From Pandoraea sp. (lineage in GTDB: Bacteria; Pseudomonadota; Gammaproteobacteria; Burkholderiales; Burkholderiaceae), in the NCBI RefSeq assembly GCF_004297875.1, contig NZ_SCSK01000003.1, positions 62,001-126,000 of the forward strand: a DNA stretch of 64,000 nt, in the 5' to 3' direction. Each line of letters opens with the position of its first letter. The first letter of the stretch is position 1. The notes beneath the pieces were generated by a model that was given only the letters and a program-made list of their open reading frames with translations, did not search any database and was not told where the DNA came from. A program made the position numbers and the translations under genes. Of this stretch, positions 7,389 to 15,937 are shown one piece after another.

Positions 7389-9401
7389 ATGCTTGAGGCA
7401 GTGCGTTTCGACGGCAGGATTTTGTTCCTCGCCGAAGCAGGCGAGGCGATGGCCCGTCAAATGGCAGGCGAGGATCTCGCGCTCGAGTCGGCACTGCCGC
7501 TGCGCGACCAGCTCTCCACCGACGAAATCACGCCCGCCTGGGTGTGTTTTCATTACGACGAAAAGCTCGGCGACTATGTTTATCTCGGCCTCAAGTGCCT
7601 GCCGCTCGATGGCGCGCCGGGCGGCGGCGAATTCCCGATCCGGGTGGGGGCGATCAGGCAGGGCGGCTTCAGCGTCAGCGTGGCCGGCGCGCGGCGCGGC
7701 AAAGGCTCCTCGCGCGAGGCCAGCCCGTTTGCCGAACTGTCGGCCGGCATCCGCCTGGTGATCGCCGAGAGCTTCGAGCGGATCTATCAGCAAAACTGCC
7801 AAAATCTCGGACTGCTGACCTCGACCGATTTCGGCCTGATCGAGCGTATTCGCGCCGGCGAGACGATTCCGATCGAGGCTTTTCTGGAAGATTGCGACGC
7901 GCTCAGCGAGCAGATCGTGCGTTGCGGCGGCCTGTTCGGTTTCAATCAGCGCCGCCTGGCCGGGGCGGTGAGCGTGCCGTTGCCGGACCATCCGGCAGGC
8001 CCGATGACCTACGGCGAGAAGTTGCTGGCGCGGGCCCTGGGCATCGCGCGCGTGCGCCCGGGCGACGGCGTTTTCGTCAAGACCGATTGGCGCTTCTCCC
8101 ATGAATACGTGACGCCCATGGCGGTCAGCTTTCTGTCCCGTCACCTGGGCTCGCCGGCCGCGCAGGCGCAGCACATCGCATTGCACGATCCGGCTTCGAT
8201 CCTGTGCTTCGAGGACCATCTCAGCTTGCTGGCCGAGGTGATCGACGAAAAGAAACGAGCGCTTGGCCTGCTCGACGCGGCCGGACAAATGGCTCAGGTG
8301 CAGCGAGACTTCTGCGCCCGCCAGGGCATCCGGCTGCACGGGCGCAGCCCTGCGGGCGGCTCGGAGGGAATCTGCCATGCGCTGATGGCCGAACGCTACG
8401 TGCTGCCGGGCCAGATCGTCGCAGGCACCGACTCGCACACCACCCACTGCGGCGCCCTGGGCGCGCTGGCCTTTGGGGTGGGGACCACCGATATGGCCAA
8501 TGCGTGGCTCACCGGCGATGTGCGCCTGAGCGTGCCCACCACCTGTCTGATCCAGTTGCACGGACAACTGCGTCCCGGCGTCAGCGCCAAGGATCTGGTG
8601 CTGCATTTGCTGCACCTGCCGTACATCCGCGACGGCCGGGCGATCGGGCAGATCATCGAATACGCGGGACCGGCCGTGGCCGGCCTGTCGATCGACGAGC
8701 GCGCGACCCTGACCAATATGGCGGCCGAAATCGGCGGCATGACCGGGTTGATCGCGCCGGACCGCGAGACACAGCGTTTCCTGCGCGAGCGGCGCGGCGT
8801 CGATGTCGCCCTCGAACCATGGATGAGGGGCGACGCCGACGCCAGCTATGCGCATGTCATCGAAGTCGACTGCGCGGTTCTCGAGCCGATGCTGGCAATG
8901 CCCGGGGATCCGGGCAACGGCCTGCCGGTCTCGGCGCTGCGCGAGGCAGTGCGCATCGATATCGCCTATGGCGGCTCGTGCACCGGCGGCAAGCGGGAAG
9001 ATTTGCGCCGCTACCACGAGGTGCTGGCCTGGGGGCTGGCGCATGGCATGAAGGTCGCCGATCACGTCAAGTTCTACCTGCAGTTCGGCAGCGAAGACGT
9101 ACGCGCCTACTGCGAGTCGCAGGGGTTCATGGAAACCTTCGAAGCTGCCGGCGTGGCGCTGGTGGCCCCGAGCTGCGGCGCTTGCGTCAACGCCGGGCCG
9201 GGCGCGTCGCGGCGCGCCGGCGAGGTCGTCATCAGCGCGCAGAACCGCAATTTCCCTGGGCGCTCGGGGCCTGGCCAGATGTGGCTGGCGAGCCCGGCGA
9301 CGGTCGCGGCCAGCGCGCTGGCCGGCCGCATCGTGAGCTTCGCCGGGTTGCGGCAAGCGCTCGGGCAGGCGGCCGAACAAGCATTGCAGGAGCGATCCTG
9401 A
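7389..9401 (+). CDS. Aconitase/isopropylmalate dehydratase-family hydro-lyase, swivel (LeuD-like) domain fused ahead of the catalytic (LeuC-like) domain
   Basis: This is a [4Fe-4S] hydro-lyase expected to add or remove water on a hydroxy di- or tricarboxylate. The N-terminal 190 residues match the LeuD swivel fold: STDEITP corresponds to the LeuD DTDxIIP block and GKGSSREASPFAE to GSGSSREHAPWAL. From about residue 215 the chain is LeuC-like, with TDSHTTHCGALGALAFGVG. All three cluster cysteines appear to be present, one in GGSCTGG and two in PSCGACVNAG. I chose ATG 7389 because AGAAGGGG precedes it; the longer frame from 7191 lacks family character. The domain order is reversed relative to aconitase. 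The CoA-transferase at 9428 follows after 26 bases. Leucine synthesis is unlikely given the neighbours; a citramalate-, methylmalate- or itaconate-type substrate is an inference. Confidence 0.85.
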   Translation: MLEAVRFDGRILFLAEAGEAMARQMAGEDLALESALPLRDQLSTDEITPAWVCFHYDEKLGDYVYLGLKCLPLDGAPGGGEFPIRVGAIRQGGFSVSVAGARRGKGSSREASPFAELSAGIRLVIAESFERIYQQNCQNLGLLTSTDFGLIERIRAGETIPIEAFLEDCDALSEQIVRCGGLFGFNQRRLAGAVSVPLPDHPAGPMTYGEKLLARALGIARVRPGDGVFVKTDWRFSHEYVTPMAVSFLSRHLGSPAAQAQHIALHDPASILCFEDHLSLLAEVIDEKKRALGLLDAAGQMAQVQRDFCARQGIRLHGRSPAGGSEGICHALMAERYVLPGQIVAGTDSHTTHCGALGALAFGVGTTDMANAWLTGDVRLSVPTTCLIQLHGQLRPGVSAKDLVLHLLHLPYIRDGRAIGQIIEYAGPAVAGLSIDERATLTNMAAEIGGMTGLIAPDRETQRFLRERRGVDVALEPWMRGDADASYAHVIEVDCAVLEPMLAMPGDPGNGLPVSALREAVRIDIAYGGSCTGGKREDLRRYHEVLAWGLAHGMKVADHVKFYLQFGSEDVRAYCESQGFMETFEAAGVALVAPSCGACVNAGPGASRRAGEVVISAQNRNFPGRSGPGQMWLASPATVAASALAGRIVSFAGLRQALGQAAEQALQERS

Positions 9402-9427
9402 CAAAACGAAAAAGAGAGATTCGACGC

Positions 9428-10624
9428 ATGGCAGAACAACAAGCATTGCCGCTGGCGGGTATCCGCATGGTGGAGTTTTCGCATATGGTGATGGGGCCCA
9501 CGTGCGGCATGATTCTCGGCGATCTGGGGGCCGAAGTGATCAAGATCGAGCCGCTCGCGGGCGACGGCACGCGGCGCCTGCTGGGCGCGGGAGCCGGCTT
9601 CTTCCGGGCATTCAACCGCAACAAGCAAAGCCTGGCGATCGATCTGCTGCAGCCCGAGGGACGCGAAATCCTGTTGCGCCTGATCGCGACGGCCGATGTG
9701 GTCAGCGAAAATTTCAAGCCGGGCAAGATGAAGCAGGCCGGGCTTGACTACGCGACCCTGGCGCGCCTTAATCCGCGCCTCGTCTATGTCTCGCTCAAGG
9801 GCTTTCTGCCGGGGCCGTACGAGCATCGCACCGCGCTCGACGAAGTCGTGCAGATGATGGGCGGGCTGGCCTACATGACCGGGCCGGAGGGCAGGCCGCT
9901 GCGCGCCGGCGCTTCGGTCAACGACATCATGGGCGGCATGTTCGGCGCGCTGGGCGTGCTGGCCGCGTTGTTCGAGCGCCAGCACAGCGGGCGAGGACAG
10001 GAGGTGCAAAGTGCGCTGTTCGAAAACTGCGTGCTGCTCAGCGCCCAGCATATGCAGCAATTCGCGGTGACCGGCCAGGCACCCGCACCGATGCCGTCGC
10101 GCATCTCGTCATGGGGTATTTACGATGTATTTGCAACGCGCGACGGCACGCAGATTTTCCTGGCGGTGGTCAGCGACGGGCAGTGGCGTACCTTCTGCGA
10201 CGTGTTCGGCCTGACGGCCTGGGCCGACGATGCCCGGCTGGCGACCAATAACGATCGCGTGCGCGCCCGCGAATGGTTCCTGCCGGCGCTGCGCGAGGTG
10301 ATCGCCGGCTACGACGCGGCCTATTTGCAGCAGGCGTTCGAGCGGCACGGCCTGCCTTACGCGCCGATCGTGCGCCCGGAGACGTTGTTCGACGACGAGC
10401 ACCTCAATGCCAGCGGCGCGCTCGGCGAGCTGCATACCGACGACGGCCAGCTCACCCGCGTGCCGTTGCTGCCGATCACCATGCGCGGCCAGCATCTGCC
10501 GATTCGCATGCCGTTGCCGCGCATCGGCGAGCATACGCAGGCTATCCTGCGCGAATTGGGGTACCACGACGATCAGATCGCGCAATGGGTCGCGCGCGGC
10601 ATCGTCGGCACCCCCGCCGAATAG
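9428..10624 (+). CDS. Family III (CaiB/BaiF) CoA-transferase
   Basis: Such enzymes move CoA between carboxylic acids through an aspartyl-CoA thioester. The 398-residue protein has the family start GIRMVEFSHMVMGPTCGMILGDLGAEVIKIEP, the block VSENFKPGKMKQAGLDY and a likely catalytic Asp in ASVNDIMGGMFGA near residue 167. The ATG at 9428 follows a GAGAG-type ribosome-binding site; the same frame stays open upstream to 8204 only as a shadow of the hydro-lyase. It sits between the hydro-lyase and a second family III protein, so it probably activates the acid that the hydro-lyase acts on. The donor and acceptor are unknown. Confidence 0.88.
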   Translation: MAEQQALPLAGIRMVEFSHMVMGPTCGMILGDLGAEVIKIEPLAGDGTRRLLGAGAGFFRAFNRNKQSLAIDLLQPEGREILLRLIATADVVSENFKPGKMKQAGLDYATLARLNPRLVYVSLKGFLPGPYEHRTALDEVVQMMGGLAYMTGPEGRPLRAGASVNDIMGGMFGALGVLAALFERQHSGRGQEVQSALFENCVLLSAQHMQQFAVTGQAPAPMPSRISSWGIYDVFATRDGTQIFLAVVSDGQWRTFCDVFGLTAWADDARLATNNDRVRAREWFLPALREVIAGYDAAYLQQAFERHGLPYAPIVRPETLFDDEHLNASGALGELHTDDGQLTRVPLLPITMRGQHLPIRMPLPRIGEHTQAILRELGYHDDQIAQWVARGIVGTPAE

Positions 10625-10695
10625 GCACTCGCTACGCGCTTGCGGCGCGCCATTGAAGCCGATAGTGTGGCGGTTTTGAGCAAAGGAACAGCAAG

Positions 10696-11724
10696 ATGGC
10701 CGATCTTCCCCTGAGCGGTGTGCGCGTGCTCGACCTGTCGCGGCTGCTGCCCGGTCCGCTGGCCACGCTGCGGCTGCAGGAAATGGGCGCGCAGGTCACC
10801 AAAGTGGAGGACCCTGGCGCTGGCGACACCGCGCGCGCAATGCTGCGAACAGAATCGCAGTGCGCGGCTGGCGAGCCGGGCACGTTCTACACCCTGCTTA
10901 ATCGGGGCAAGACGATCGAGCGGCTCGACCTGAAAAGCCCGGCCGGGCATGCGCGCCTGCTCGGGCTGGTGGCGCAGTGCGATGTGCTGGTCGAAGGGTT
11001 TCGCCCTGGCGTGATGGCGCGCCTGGGGCTTGGCTACGATACGCTGCGCACGCTCAATCCGCGCCTGGTGTACTGCGCGATCAGTGGCTACGGACAGCAC
11101 GGACCGATGGCGCAGCGCGCCGGCCACGACATCAACTACATCGGTTACGCCGGGGTGCTCGACCAGTTGGCCGCACCCGACGATGCACCCATCGTGCCGA
11201 ACTTCCAGATCGGCGACCTGTTCGGCGGCGCGCAGAGCGCCGTGCAGGAAATCCTCGCCGCCCTGTACGCAGTCGGGCGCACCGGACAAGGCCGCGCGCT
11301 CGATATCTCGATGACGCATGCGGTGCAGCGCAGCAACCTGCTGCCGGCGGTGGCCGTGCGCGATCACGGCGCGACGCGCCGCAGCGGCCAGGACCTGCTC
11401 AATGGCGGGGTGCCGTGCTACAACGTGTACCGCACGCGCGACGACCGCTGGATGGCCGTTGGCGCGCTCGAACTGAAATTCTGGCAGGCATTGTGCGAGG
11501 TGATCGGCAAGCCGCAATGGCGAACACTGCACTGGAGCCTGGGGCAAGCGCCGGGCAGCGATGCCGCCCGCGCGCTCAAGGCCGAGCTGGATGCGATTTT
11601 CGCTACCCGTACCCAGGCAGCGTGGTGCGCGCTGTTCGATCCGGCCGATTGCTGCGTGAGTCCTGTCTTGCGCCTGGAGGAGGCGCTCGCGCATCCGTTA
11701 TTCAACCCAGGACAGGTCCAGTGA
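10696..11724 (+). CDS. Family III CoA-transferase/alpha-methylacyl-CoA racemase-like protein
   Basis: The 342-residue protein has the family start GVRVLDLSRLLPGPLATLRLQEMGAQVTKVE. The block AGHDINYIGYAGVLD resembles the racemase branch (AMACR), in which the His and a later Asp, here in QIGDLFGGA, act as acid and base. This points to epimerisation of a 2-methyl-branched acyl-CoA rather than CoA transfer, though sequence alone cannot decide. Position 71 bases after the previous gene on the same strand suggests one operon. A branched CoA ester would be consistent with the hydro-lyase context. AAAGGAAC precedes the ATG. Confidence 0.82.
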   Translation: MADLPLSGVRVLDLSRLLPGPLATLRLQEMGAQVTKVEDPGAGDTARAMLRTESQCAAGEPGTFYTLLNRGKTIERLDLKSPAGHARLLGLVAQCDVLVEGFRPGVMARLGLGYDTLRTLNPRLVYCAISGYGQHGPMAQRAGHDINYIGYAGVLDQLAAPDDAPIVPNFQIGDLFGGAQSAVQEILAALYAVGRTGQGRALDISMTHAVQRSNLLPAVAVRDHGATRRSGQDLLNGGVPCYNVYRTRDDRWMAVGALELKFWQALCEVIGKPQWRTLHWSLGQAPGSDAARALKAELDAIFATRTQAAWCALFDPADCCVSPVLRLEEALAHPLFNPGQVQ

Positions 11725-11748
11725 TCGGTGCCGGCGGCGCCGGCTTAA

Positions 11749-11952
11749 CTACTTGCTGACGCCCGCGCCGATCACGCCGCCCACCGCGGCTCCGCCGACG
11801 GTGCCGAGCGCATTGCCGGTCAGGACGTTACCCAGCACGCCACCGGCCACCGCGCCGATCGCCGCTCCTTTTTGCTGATGGCTCATGCTGGCGCAGCCTG
11901 CCATCGACGCCGCGAGCGTTGTCACGGCCAACAGCCGAGTCAATTTTTTCAT
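11749..11952 (-). CDS. Small glycine-zipper lipoprotein
   Basis: A 67-residue protein with a lipoprotein signal peptide: MKKLTRLLAVTTLAASMAGC places the lipobox ASMAGC so that the mature N-terminus is Cys20. The rest is a glycine zipper with GAAIGAVAGGVLG and GTVGGAAVGGVIGAG, the Gly/Ala pattern of OsmB- or SlyB-type envelope proteins. It should be anchored in a membrane facing the periplasm. Its function is unknown; relatives are often linked to envelope stress. A related protein is encoded at 33770-33970. The gene stands between the CoA-transferase cluster, which it faces, and dinB on its own strand. Confidence 0.8.
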   Translation of the reverse strand: MKKLTRLLAVTTLAASMAGCASMSHQQKGAAIGAVAGGVLGNVLTGNALGTVGGAAVGGVIGAGVSK

Positions 11953-12034
11953 GATGGAACCTCCGCGAGTTCTACTGATATTTTATGAGAGCCGCCTGCT
12001 TCCCGAAAGTTTGACAACTGCAACTGGGGGGCGA

Positions 12035-13162
12035 TCAATCATCGAACAATTTGAATTGCCGCATCGCAGCATCGTCGGCCAGCCGCACGCCAACCCCCAG
12101 CAGCCGGACCGGGCGGCTGTGGCGCTTGAAGCCGGTGGCCAGCAATTGCAGGCATTGTGCTGCATCGAGCGTTGCGCTGACGCACTCGGCCGTGGTGCGG
12201 CTGAAGTCGTCGAAACGCAGCTTGACGAACAATTTATGTATCCACGCGCCTGCGTCGTTGCGTTCGATCCGCCGCGCCAATTGCTCGATCAATACGCCGA
12301 GCTCGCGCCGGCAATCGTCCAGCGTGCGCAAGTCGTGCACGTAAGTGGTTTCGACGCTGATCGACTTTCGCTCCTGGTCAGGATTGACGCGCCGGGTGTC
12401 GACGCCACGGCACAGATCGAACAGGCGCTGGCCGAAGCTGCCGAATTGCCGGTGCAGATCGAGCTTGGACCAGCCGCGCAACTCGCCGCAGGTCTTGACG
12501 CCCAACTCATGCAGCCGGGCGGCCGTCACTTTGCCGACGCCGAACAGCTTCTCGACCGGCAGCGCCGCGACGAAGGCGTCGGCCTCGCGCGGATGAATCA
12601 CGAACAGGCCATCCGGCTTGCGCCAGTCGCTGGCGATCTTGGCGAGAAATTTATTCGGCGCGACGCCGGCCGACACGGTGATGCCGACATCGCGCGCCAC
12701 GCGCGCGCGGATTTCGCGCGCGATCAGCGTGCCGCTGCCCTGGCAATGTTCGACGCCGGTCACGTCGAGATAGGCTTCGTCGAGCGAGAGCGGCTCCACC
12801 AGGGCCGTGTAGTCGCGGTAGATCGCCATGATCTGGCGCGACGCGATGCGATAACGCTCCATCGACGGCGGCAGAATCAACAGGGCAGGGCAGAGCTTGA
12901 GGGCCTGCGAGGACGGCATCGCCGAGCGCACTCCGAAGGCCCGCGCTTCGTAATTGCAGGTAGCGATCACGCCGCGCTGCGAAGGCTGGCCGCCGACCGC
13001 CAGCGGGATGCCGCGCAGTGAGGGGTCGTCACGCATCTCGATCGCCGCGTAAAAGCAGTCGCAATCGCAATGAATGATCTTGTTGGGAACGCTGGGGGGA
13101 ATCTCGGGTTTCAAAATGGCGCCGGCACCGATCGCGCAAACGGTGTGCGTATTATGAAGCAC
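12035..13162 (-). CDS. dinB: DNA polymerase IV (DinB, Y-family translesion polymerase)
   Basis: An error-prone polymerase that copies past damaged bases. The palm motif around the first catalytic Asp reads KIIHCDCDCFYAAIEMRD, the second catalytic block is SLDEAYLDVTG, and the helix-hairpin-helix region contains LFGVGKVTAARLHELGVKTCGEL. The C-terminal end RQFKLFDD carries a QxxLF beta-clamp-binding motif. The frame opens with GTG at 13162, giving about 25 residues before the usual start; TTG at the ILKPEI position is an alternative, and the true start is uncertain. Families usually show Met or Val where this protein has Cys in HCDCDCF. No LexA box was identified. Confidence 0.92.
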   Translation of the reverse strand: MLHNTHTVCAIGAGAILKPEIPPSVPNKIIHCDCDCFYAAIEMRDDPSLRGIPLAVGGQPSQRGVIATCNYEARAFGVRSAMPSSQALKLCPALLILPPSMERYRIASRQIMAIYRDYTALVEPLSLDEAYLDVTGVEHCQGSGTLIAREIRARVARDVGITVSAGVAPNKFLAKIASDWRKPDGLFVIHPREADAFVAALPVEKLFGVGKVTAARLHELGVKTCGELRGWSKLDLHRQFGSFGQRLFDLCRGVDTRRVNPDQERKSISVETTYVHDLRTLDDCRRELGVLIEQLARRIERNDAGAWIHKLFVKLRFDDFSRTTAECVSATLDAAQCLQLLATGFKRHSRPVRLLGVGVRLADDAAMRQFKLFDD

Positions 13163-13209
13163 TCGCGTCTCGCGCGCCGTGGGCCGCGGCGCCGGGGCGG
13201 CGCGGCGCG

Positions 13210-14214
13210 CTAGCGCCGGCGGTATGCCGAGCGTTGCGCCAGTAGCCGGTCGTGGCGCGCCAATTCGGCGATGCGGCGATTGACGACCTCGATCATGACG
13301 CGGCGATTCAGGGCGCGGCCCGCGGGGGTCGTGTCCGGCGCGATGAAGTCGCCGGCCGGTAGCGAAAACACTTGTATCTTCGCGGACGCGATGCCGTGGT
13401 CGAGCAGGAATTGCCTGACCGACAAGGCGCGCTGCCGGGCGATTTTGGGGTCGAGCGGACCGGGTATCGTCGAATCGGTCCGGCCGCGCAGCGTGATCCG
13501 ATCGGCTGATCGCGCGGCCGACACCAATAACTGCGAGAACGCCGGGCTGGGCCGGAAGGCCGTCTGATAGGCGTCGAAGTGCGCCATCAGCATGGCAGCC
13601 GACGCCGCCTCCAGCACGTGCTGGATGTGATCCAGGCGGCGATTGAGCGCATGCAGCGTGCGCTCGTCGGGGGAGCCGTGCTCGACGACGGCCCGGGCGG
13701 CGGCAAGCTGGCTCGCGGCCGCCTCGATCAAGGTCGCTACATCGTTGTCGCTCGCACGTGCCGGCGCGCGAGCGGAACTGGCCGCGTTGGCGGCGGCTGG
13801 CGCGGGCGCCGGCGCAGCGGCAACCGCAGCGCCAACCGCCACTGCGGTCGACGCGGGCGGCACGCTGGCGGCGACTGGCGCTGGGCGCTGCAAATGAATT
13901 CGCCTCGCGCCTGCCGCGGTGTGGATGGTGAAATCGTAGATCTTGCGGGCAAGGCGAAAATTCGAGCCTTCGCGTGCGAGTCCGACTGGTGCGCCGCTCG
14001 CATCGGTCACCGATAGCGACGACGGCGCAGCGGTGAATTCCAGAACGATGCTGGACCCATAGTCATAGGCGCGCACCAGTTTGGGCTGGGCGGCGGCCGG
14101 CGATGCCGAACGAGTCATGGCGGTCGTTGGTCCCCCGGCGGTGGTACTCGACGCCGCGCAGGCGACCAATAATGCGCTTGCGGCCGCTGTCGCGGCCAGG
14201 CGAGGCAGGCTCAT
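13210..14214 (-). CDS. OmpA-family peptidoglycan-binding lipoprotein of the tad locus
   Basis: The start at 14214 gives MSLPRLAATAAASALLVACA, a lipoprotein signal with lipobox LVAC. After an Ala/Pro-rich linker near 120-165 and a helical section, the C-terminal 100 residues are OmpA-like. The peptidoglycan-binding pattern appears as LRGRTDSTIPGPLDPKIARQ followed by AGRALNRRVMIEVV. The protein probably tethers the outer membrane or the pilus machine to the cell wall. It lies downstream of a TadG-like gene on the same strand, divergent from flp, so I place it in the tad locus. The longer frame to 14346 adds residues without signal character. Confidence 0.85.
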   Translation of the reverse strand: MSLPRLAATAAASALLVACAASSTTAGGPTTAMTRSASPAAAQPKLVRAYDYGSSIVLEFTAAPSSLSVTDASGAPVGLAREGSNFRLARKIYDFTIHTAAGARRIHLQRPAPVAASVPPASTAVAVGAAVAAAPAPAPAAANAASSARAPARASDNDVATLIEAAASQLAAARAVVEHGSPDERTLHALNRRLDHIQHVLEAASAAMLMAHFDAYQTAFRPSPAFSQLLVSAARSADRITLRGRTDSTIPGPLDPKIARQRALSVRQFLLDHGIASAKIQVFSLPAGDFIAPDTTPAGRALNRRVMIEVVNRRIAELARHDRLLAQRSAYRRR

Positions 14215-14519
14215 TGGTGCAATCCCCCTTGTCGTATGTGCCAAACATGCGATGGTTTTATCGCGGGCCGAGGCGAGCTTTCGCAAGTCCCTGCGATGCG
14301 CGGCTGCCTGGCAGGAATGGTCGCGCGCGCGGTGGCGGACGGCCATAGAGAGATACGCTGAGTCGTGGTTTTCCCGTCATACGCGTCAAGACAAGAGGCG
14401 GCAGGTTGCCCGGGCATGCGATCGATTTGCTCGATTAAAAGATTCGGTGGATTCGTTTGCGCGATGGTTTCCGCCCCTTTTTAAACATTGAAACAATCCA
14501 GGCCGCGCGCCCTGCCGTC
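14215..14519. other. Spacer between the OmpA-like and TadG-like genes
   Basis: About 305 bases separate two genes on the same strand. I see no convincing ORF or hairpin terminator. A moderately AT-rich patch near 14425-14455 could carry a separate promoter for the OmpA-like gene, but no clear -35/-10 pair was found. Confidence 0.4.
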
Positions 14520-15536
14520 TCATCGCACCAGCGTCGGACTGGCGACGGCGCCGGCGCTGGCCCGCTGACGGGCCGCATCGTCGGCAATGAAATGACCCTC
14601 GATATAGCGGCCGCCATGCGTTGCCGCAACGGTGATGCGAAATGGCGCGAACGCCACGATCGGCACGGCGCGATGCTCGCCGAATCCGGCCACGACCGGC
14701 AGCAGGACGTCCGCCGGCGCGCTCACCGCCGCGTTGCCCGGGCCTGTTGCGCCAGGCTGAGTCCATATGCTGTCGCCGGTGCTGATGCCGGTCGGGTTGC
14801 CGTGGGCGATCAGCCTGCCGAGCGGCGCCGCGCCGGGCGCGTCGTTCTCGAACGAGGTCCACCGCCCCGACGGGCATGCGCCGTCGCGATACGTCGCGCC
14901 GATTTTCAGGATGAATGGCCGGCCCGTGATGGGGTCGTTTCTCGGTCTGGCATTGGCGCTGTCCCAATACGCGTCGTACAGGCAGGCGGGAATCGCCAGC
15001 GGGAACACGGTCCCGGCGGCCGCATGGTCCGCGACCGCGATGACCGCGACGGCCGTCGCGCTGACGGGGATATGCGCCATCGCCAGCAACGAGGCCAGCA
15101 GCCGCCCGGACGCGTCCGGCTGACGAGCGGGCGCGTGACCGACCGTGACCATGACCGCCGGGCGGTCGTTGGCGCCGGGCGTGATGCCGGTCGGCCGCAG
15201 GCTGGCCCGGGGCTGGTTGAGGTTCCAGTAGCCCGTCTGGATTCGTTCGACGGCCAGTCTCGGCGTCGCCGCGCTGTTGAGCGAAACGGCGAGTGTGGCG
15301 AGGGTGCGCGCGCGTGACCAGTCGGGTCGCGGATATCCGGGCTCGAGCGCGCCGGCTCCGGCCAGGGCGGCCGCGTCGGCGGCGTTCTGCAATTCGCCGT
15401 GCAGCGCCCAGAACTTGCCGAAATCGATCGCCAGCACCCCAGCGCTCAGCAGCACTGCCGCCATAAGCGCGCTCAGCACGCCTGCCGAGGCGTGTTGGCG
15501 TATGTGGGCACGCTCGCCGATCGAATGAGTGCGCAT
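14520..15536 (-). CDS. TadG-like pilus assembly protein (divergent copy)
   Basis: The N-terminal part shows the Tad pseudopilin-type segment: a short basic start, then the hydrophobic run GVLSALMAAVLLSAGVLAID and the hallmark LQNAADAAALAGAGAL. The remaining 270 residues form an exported domain with several cysteines, such as IPACLYDAYW and RDGACPSGRW. At 338 residues it is shorter than classical TadG and shows no clear von Willebrand domain. It heads the minus-strand arm of the locus with the OmpA-like gene. A second TadG-like protein is encoded at 22418. Both probably act in the envelope as minor pilins or assembly factors. Confidence 0.8.
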   Translation of the reverse strand: MRTHSIGERAHIRQHASAGVLSALMAAVLLSAGVLAIDFGKFWALHGELQNAADAAALAGAGALEPGYPRPDWSRARTLATLAVSLNSAATPRLAVERIQTGYWNLNQPRASLRPTGITPGANDRPAVMVTVGHAPARQPDASGRLLASLLAMAHIPVSATAVAVIAVADHAAAGTVFPLAIPACLYDAYWDSANARPRNDPITGRPFILKIGATYRDGACPSGRWTSFENDAPGAAPLGRLIAHGNPTGISTGDSIWTQPGATGPGNAAVSAPADVLLPVVAGFGEHRAVPIVAFAPFRITVAATHGGRYIEGHFIADDAARQRASAGAVASPTLVR

Positions 15537-15772
15537 CGATTTCCCCGCGATGCCGTACTGGTGCGCCGCGGCGGCCTAGTCGCCGCGAAAGGCCACGCGG
15601 GCGGCAAGAGCCGCTGTCGCGCACGATCGCGCAGGCCCGCCGAGCGGGCGTGGCGAGCATGGCAGAAATGATGGAAATCGCGCCAGACGGCGCCAGATGG
15701 TATCGCGCATCACTTCCCCCGGTTGACTCATGACTCAGGCTGACTTGGTACGGTCGGTTGACGGCAATGACC

Positions 15773-15799
15773 GCTTGATTTTGATGCTCAAAATCAAGC
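15773..15799. repeat. Perfect 12-bp inverted repeat with three-base spacer
   Basis: GCTTGATTTTGA (15773-15784) and TCAAAATCAAGC (15788-15799) are exact inverse complements around TGC. A second short one, GCATG-AAA-CATGC, follows at 15798-15810. There is no T-run on either strand, so an operator is more likely than a terminator. The element lies about 240 bases upstream of the TadG-like start and 1.07 kb upstream of flp. Confidence 0.7.
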
Positions 15800-15937
15800 A
15801 TGAAACATGCCACGGCGTGCCAACCCGGATGCCTGTTGAGGTCGCGCCCGATGGATGTCGCCGCGCCTGGTGCGCTTCGCACAAAACGTATCAAAACTGA
15901 AATGATGCCGCTTCAGATGCGCCGCGATCGCTGCAAT

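Noticed and set aside
7242..9446. A 734-codon minus-strand frame antisense to the hydro-lyase
   Set aside because: It is His/Gln/Arg-rich without motifs, and the plus-strand gene carries intact catalytic and cluster motifs.
8204..10624. An 806-codon frame that would join part of the hydro-lyase region to the CoA-transferase
   Set aside because: Only the part from ATG 9428 has family character; the upstream part is an out-of-frame shadow of the hydro-lyase gene.
11749..13162. Toxin-antitoxin pair from the small gene next to dinB
   Set aside because: The small protein has a lipoprotein signal and a glycine zipper, not an antitoxin fold, and DinB is not a toxin.
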